DNA of 50,288 nucleotides from a virus. Made by a program: the position numbers and the translations under genes. The notes under the pieces are model-generated. The model was not told the origin of the DNA. It did not search any database and saw only the letters and a program-made list of their open reading frames with translations. Within the stretch, counting starts at the first letter, position 1; every line of letters begins with the position of its first letter. Shown in pieces: positions 49,422 to 50,288 of this stretch. The stretch is taken from the IMG/VR virus record IMGVR_UViG_3300032753_000044, positions 1-50,288 of that record; one strand, 5' to 3'.

Positions 49422-50288
49422 TGTCAACAGTTAAAATAACAGATCTACCAAAAATTACATTAGATGCTAATACATCAAATTCCATATTTGTTATGGTTGA
49501 TGTTACCTCCGATACAACTAATATGGTGACTGGGACACAGATAGCAAATAATCTTTATTTAAATAACACATTAAATGTTGGCACCAATCCTGTATTATTA
49601 CCTGATGTTTCTGCACAATTTTCTGGTAATAATGCAGTTTATCTACAGATTAATAATCAAAATTTTGCCTCATCTGGTTCGGTCGATTATATCGGCACGG
49701 CTGATATAGGATCAGATGCTAACAATTATATTGATTTTGGCATAAACAACTCAACATATAGTGATCCATTATACTCATCATCAAAAGCACTTGATGGGTA
49801 TTTGTATGTTCATGGGTCTACAGATCAATCATACACAGGAAATCTGGTGCTGGGTACATCATCATCACATGCCAATGTTGTATTAATTGCTGGTGGAACA
49901 ACCTCATCTAATGTTGTTGGTAGAATTAGTTCATCCGTGTTTGATTTACTGAAAGATGTTCGTGTAACAGGAAATACTTCGGTTACCGGATCATATGTTT
50001 TTAATGACGGCACAATACAAAGTACTTCCGCCAACACCACGATTAATTCTGCTAATACATGGTTACAAGCAAATACAGGTGCTGGTATTATTGCGGCTAA
50101 TACATGGTTACAAGCAAATGACCTTACAACTTTAACCACAGCAAAATCATATACAGATGCGGCTAATACATGGTTACAAGCAAATACAGGTGCTGGTATT
50201 ATTGCGGCTAATACATGGTTACAAGCAAATGACCTTACAACTTTAACCACAGCAAAATCATATACAGATGCGGCTAATACATGGTTAC
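49422..50288 (+). CDS. Tail fibre protein, 5' part (partial)
   Basis: ATG 49422 starts seven bases after the previous stop, and the frame is open to the window edge (289 codons). MSTVKITDLPKITLDANTSN is a typical adhesin/fibre start; DVRVTGNTSVTGSYVFNDGT-IQSTS is a common fibre subunit domain. From residue 210 the protein consists of tandem repeats (AANTWLQANTGAGIIAANTW, LQANDLTTLTTAKSYTDA) expected to form a trimeric coiled coil. The distal receptor-binding end is outside the window. Confidence 0.82.
50051..50288 (+). repeat. 111-nt tandem repeats in the tail fibre gene
   Basis: The unit begins GCTAATACATGGTTACAAGC at 50051, 50162 and 50273, a period of 111 nt, and the same 20-mer also occurs internally 45 nt into each unit (50096, 50207). 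The units are almost identical at DNA level, which suggests recent expansion and possible length variation. The array continues past the window. Confidence 0.9.

Noticed and set aside
49825-50250. (-) strand frame with repeats opposite the tail fibre gene
   Set aside because: It is a shadow of the 111-nt fibre repeats; the (+) frame has a clear start and fibre domains.
50051-50288. CRISPR-like direct repeats
   Set aside because: Repeats are in-frame coding units with no unique spacers.

Overview
This window is part of the genome of a strictly lytic, T4-like tailed phage (myovirus) of the AT-rich type found in marine and freshwater bacteria. The evidence is a near-complete T4-type baseplate and hub set (gp4, gp26, gp48, gp53, hub, gp5 spike, gp25, gp6 and a large wedge-like protein), T4 replication and late-transcription factors (gp32, gp33, gp59, ATP-dependent DNA ligase), thymidylate synthase and dihydrofolate reductase, and the auxiliary genes phoH, cobS-like, purD-like and 2OG-Fe(II) oxygenases typical of aquatic T4-like phages. 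No photosynthesis gene, integrase, transposase, CRISPR array or convincing tRNA was seen. The host is inferred to be Gram-negative, because the phage carries lipoproteins, secreted proteins and a CsgG outer-membrane pore.

Layout. 1-6890 (+) holds densely packed small accessory genes joined by ATGA/TGATG overlaps. They include a disrupted dTDP-glucose 4,6-dehydratase, a glycine-rich tail adhesin-like protein made of GGT runs, two 2OG-Fe(II) oxygenases and a zinc-ribbon gene with an in-frame TGA. 6900-13970 is an envelope cassette. A GH19 endolysin and a membrane CHASE2-class III nucleotide cyclase (+) converge on a hairpin terminator with a (-) operon: three small one-TM proteins, CsgF, CsgG, a curlin-repeat protein, a FecR-domain protein and a holin-like protein. 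13974-23087 (+) is an early/middle region: small coiled-coil or membrane proteins, thyA, frd, DNA ligase, a CobS-like ATPase, a stand-alone ClpX-type zinc finger and hypothetical genes, driven by consensus sigma70-like promoters. 23108-28719 carries a PurD-like ATP-grasp protein, a possible internal head protein, phoH, two acidic/basic proteins and a secreted nonspecific nuclease. 28720-32327 has a SleB-like hydrolase, gp33, gp59, a HAD phosphatase and gene 32. Gene 32 is split by a 470-nt group I intron and preceded by five 11-nt A-rich repeats.

32332-38165 (-) encodes hub/tape-measure-like proteins, gp26, a gp54-like tube protein, a gp2-like protein and gp4. 38205-50288 (+) encodes gp48, gp53, the hub, a split gp5, gp25, gp6, a giant wedge protein and the start of a repeat-rich tail fibre. 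Divergent late promoters (TATAAATA) separate the two structural operons.

The most unusual content is the phage-borne CHASE2 cyclase + FecR + curli-secretion (CsgG/CsgF/curlin) cassette beside the lysis genes. In bacteria these families belong to transmembrane cyclic-nucleotide signalling and extracellular amyloid export. Here the (-) operon starts at a T4-type late promoter, which suggests a late envelope-remodelling, signalling or lysis-associated system.
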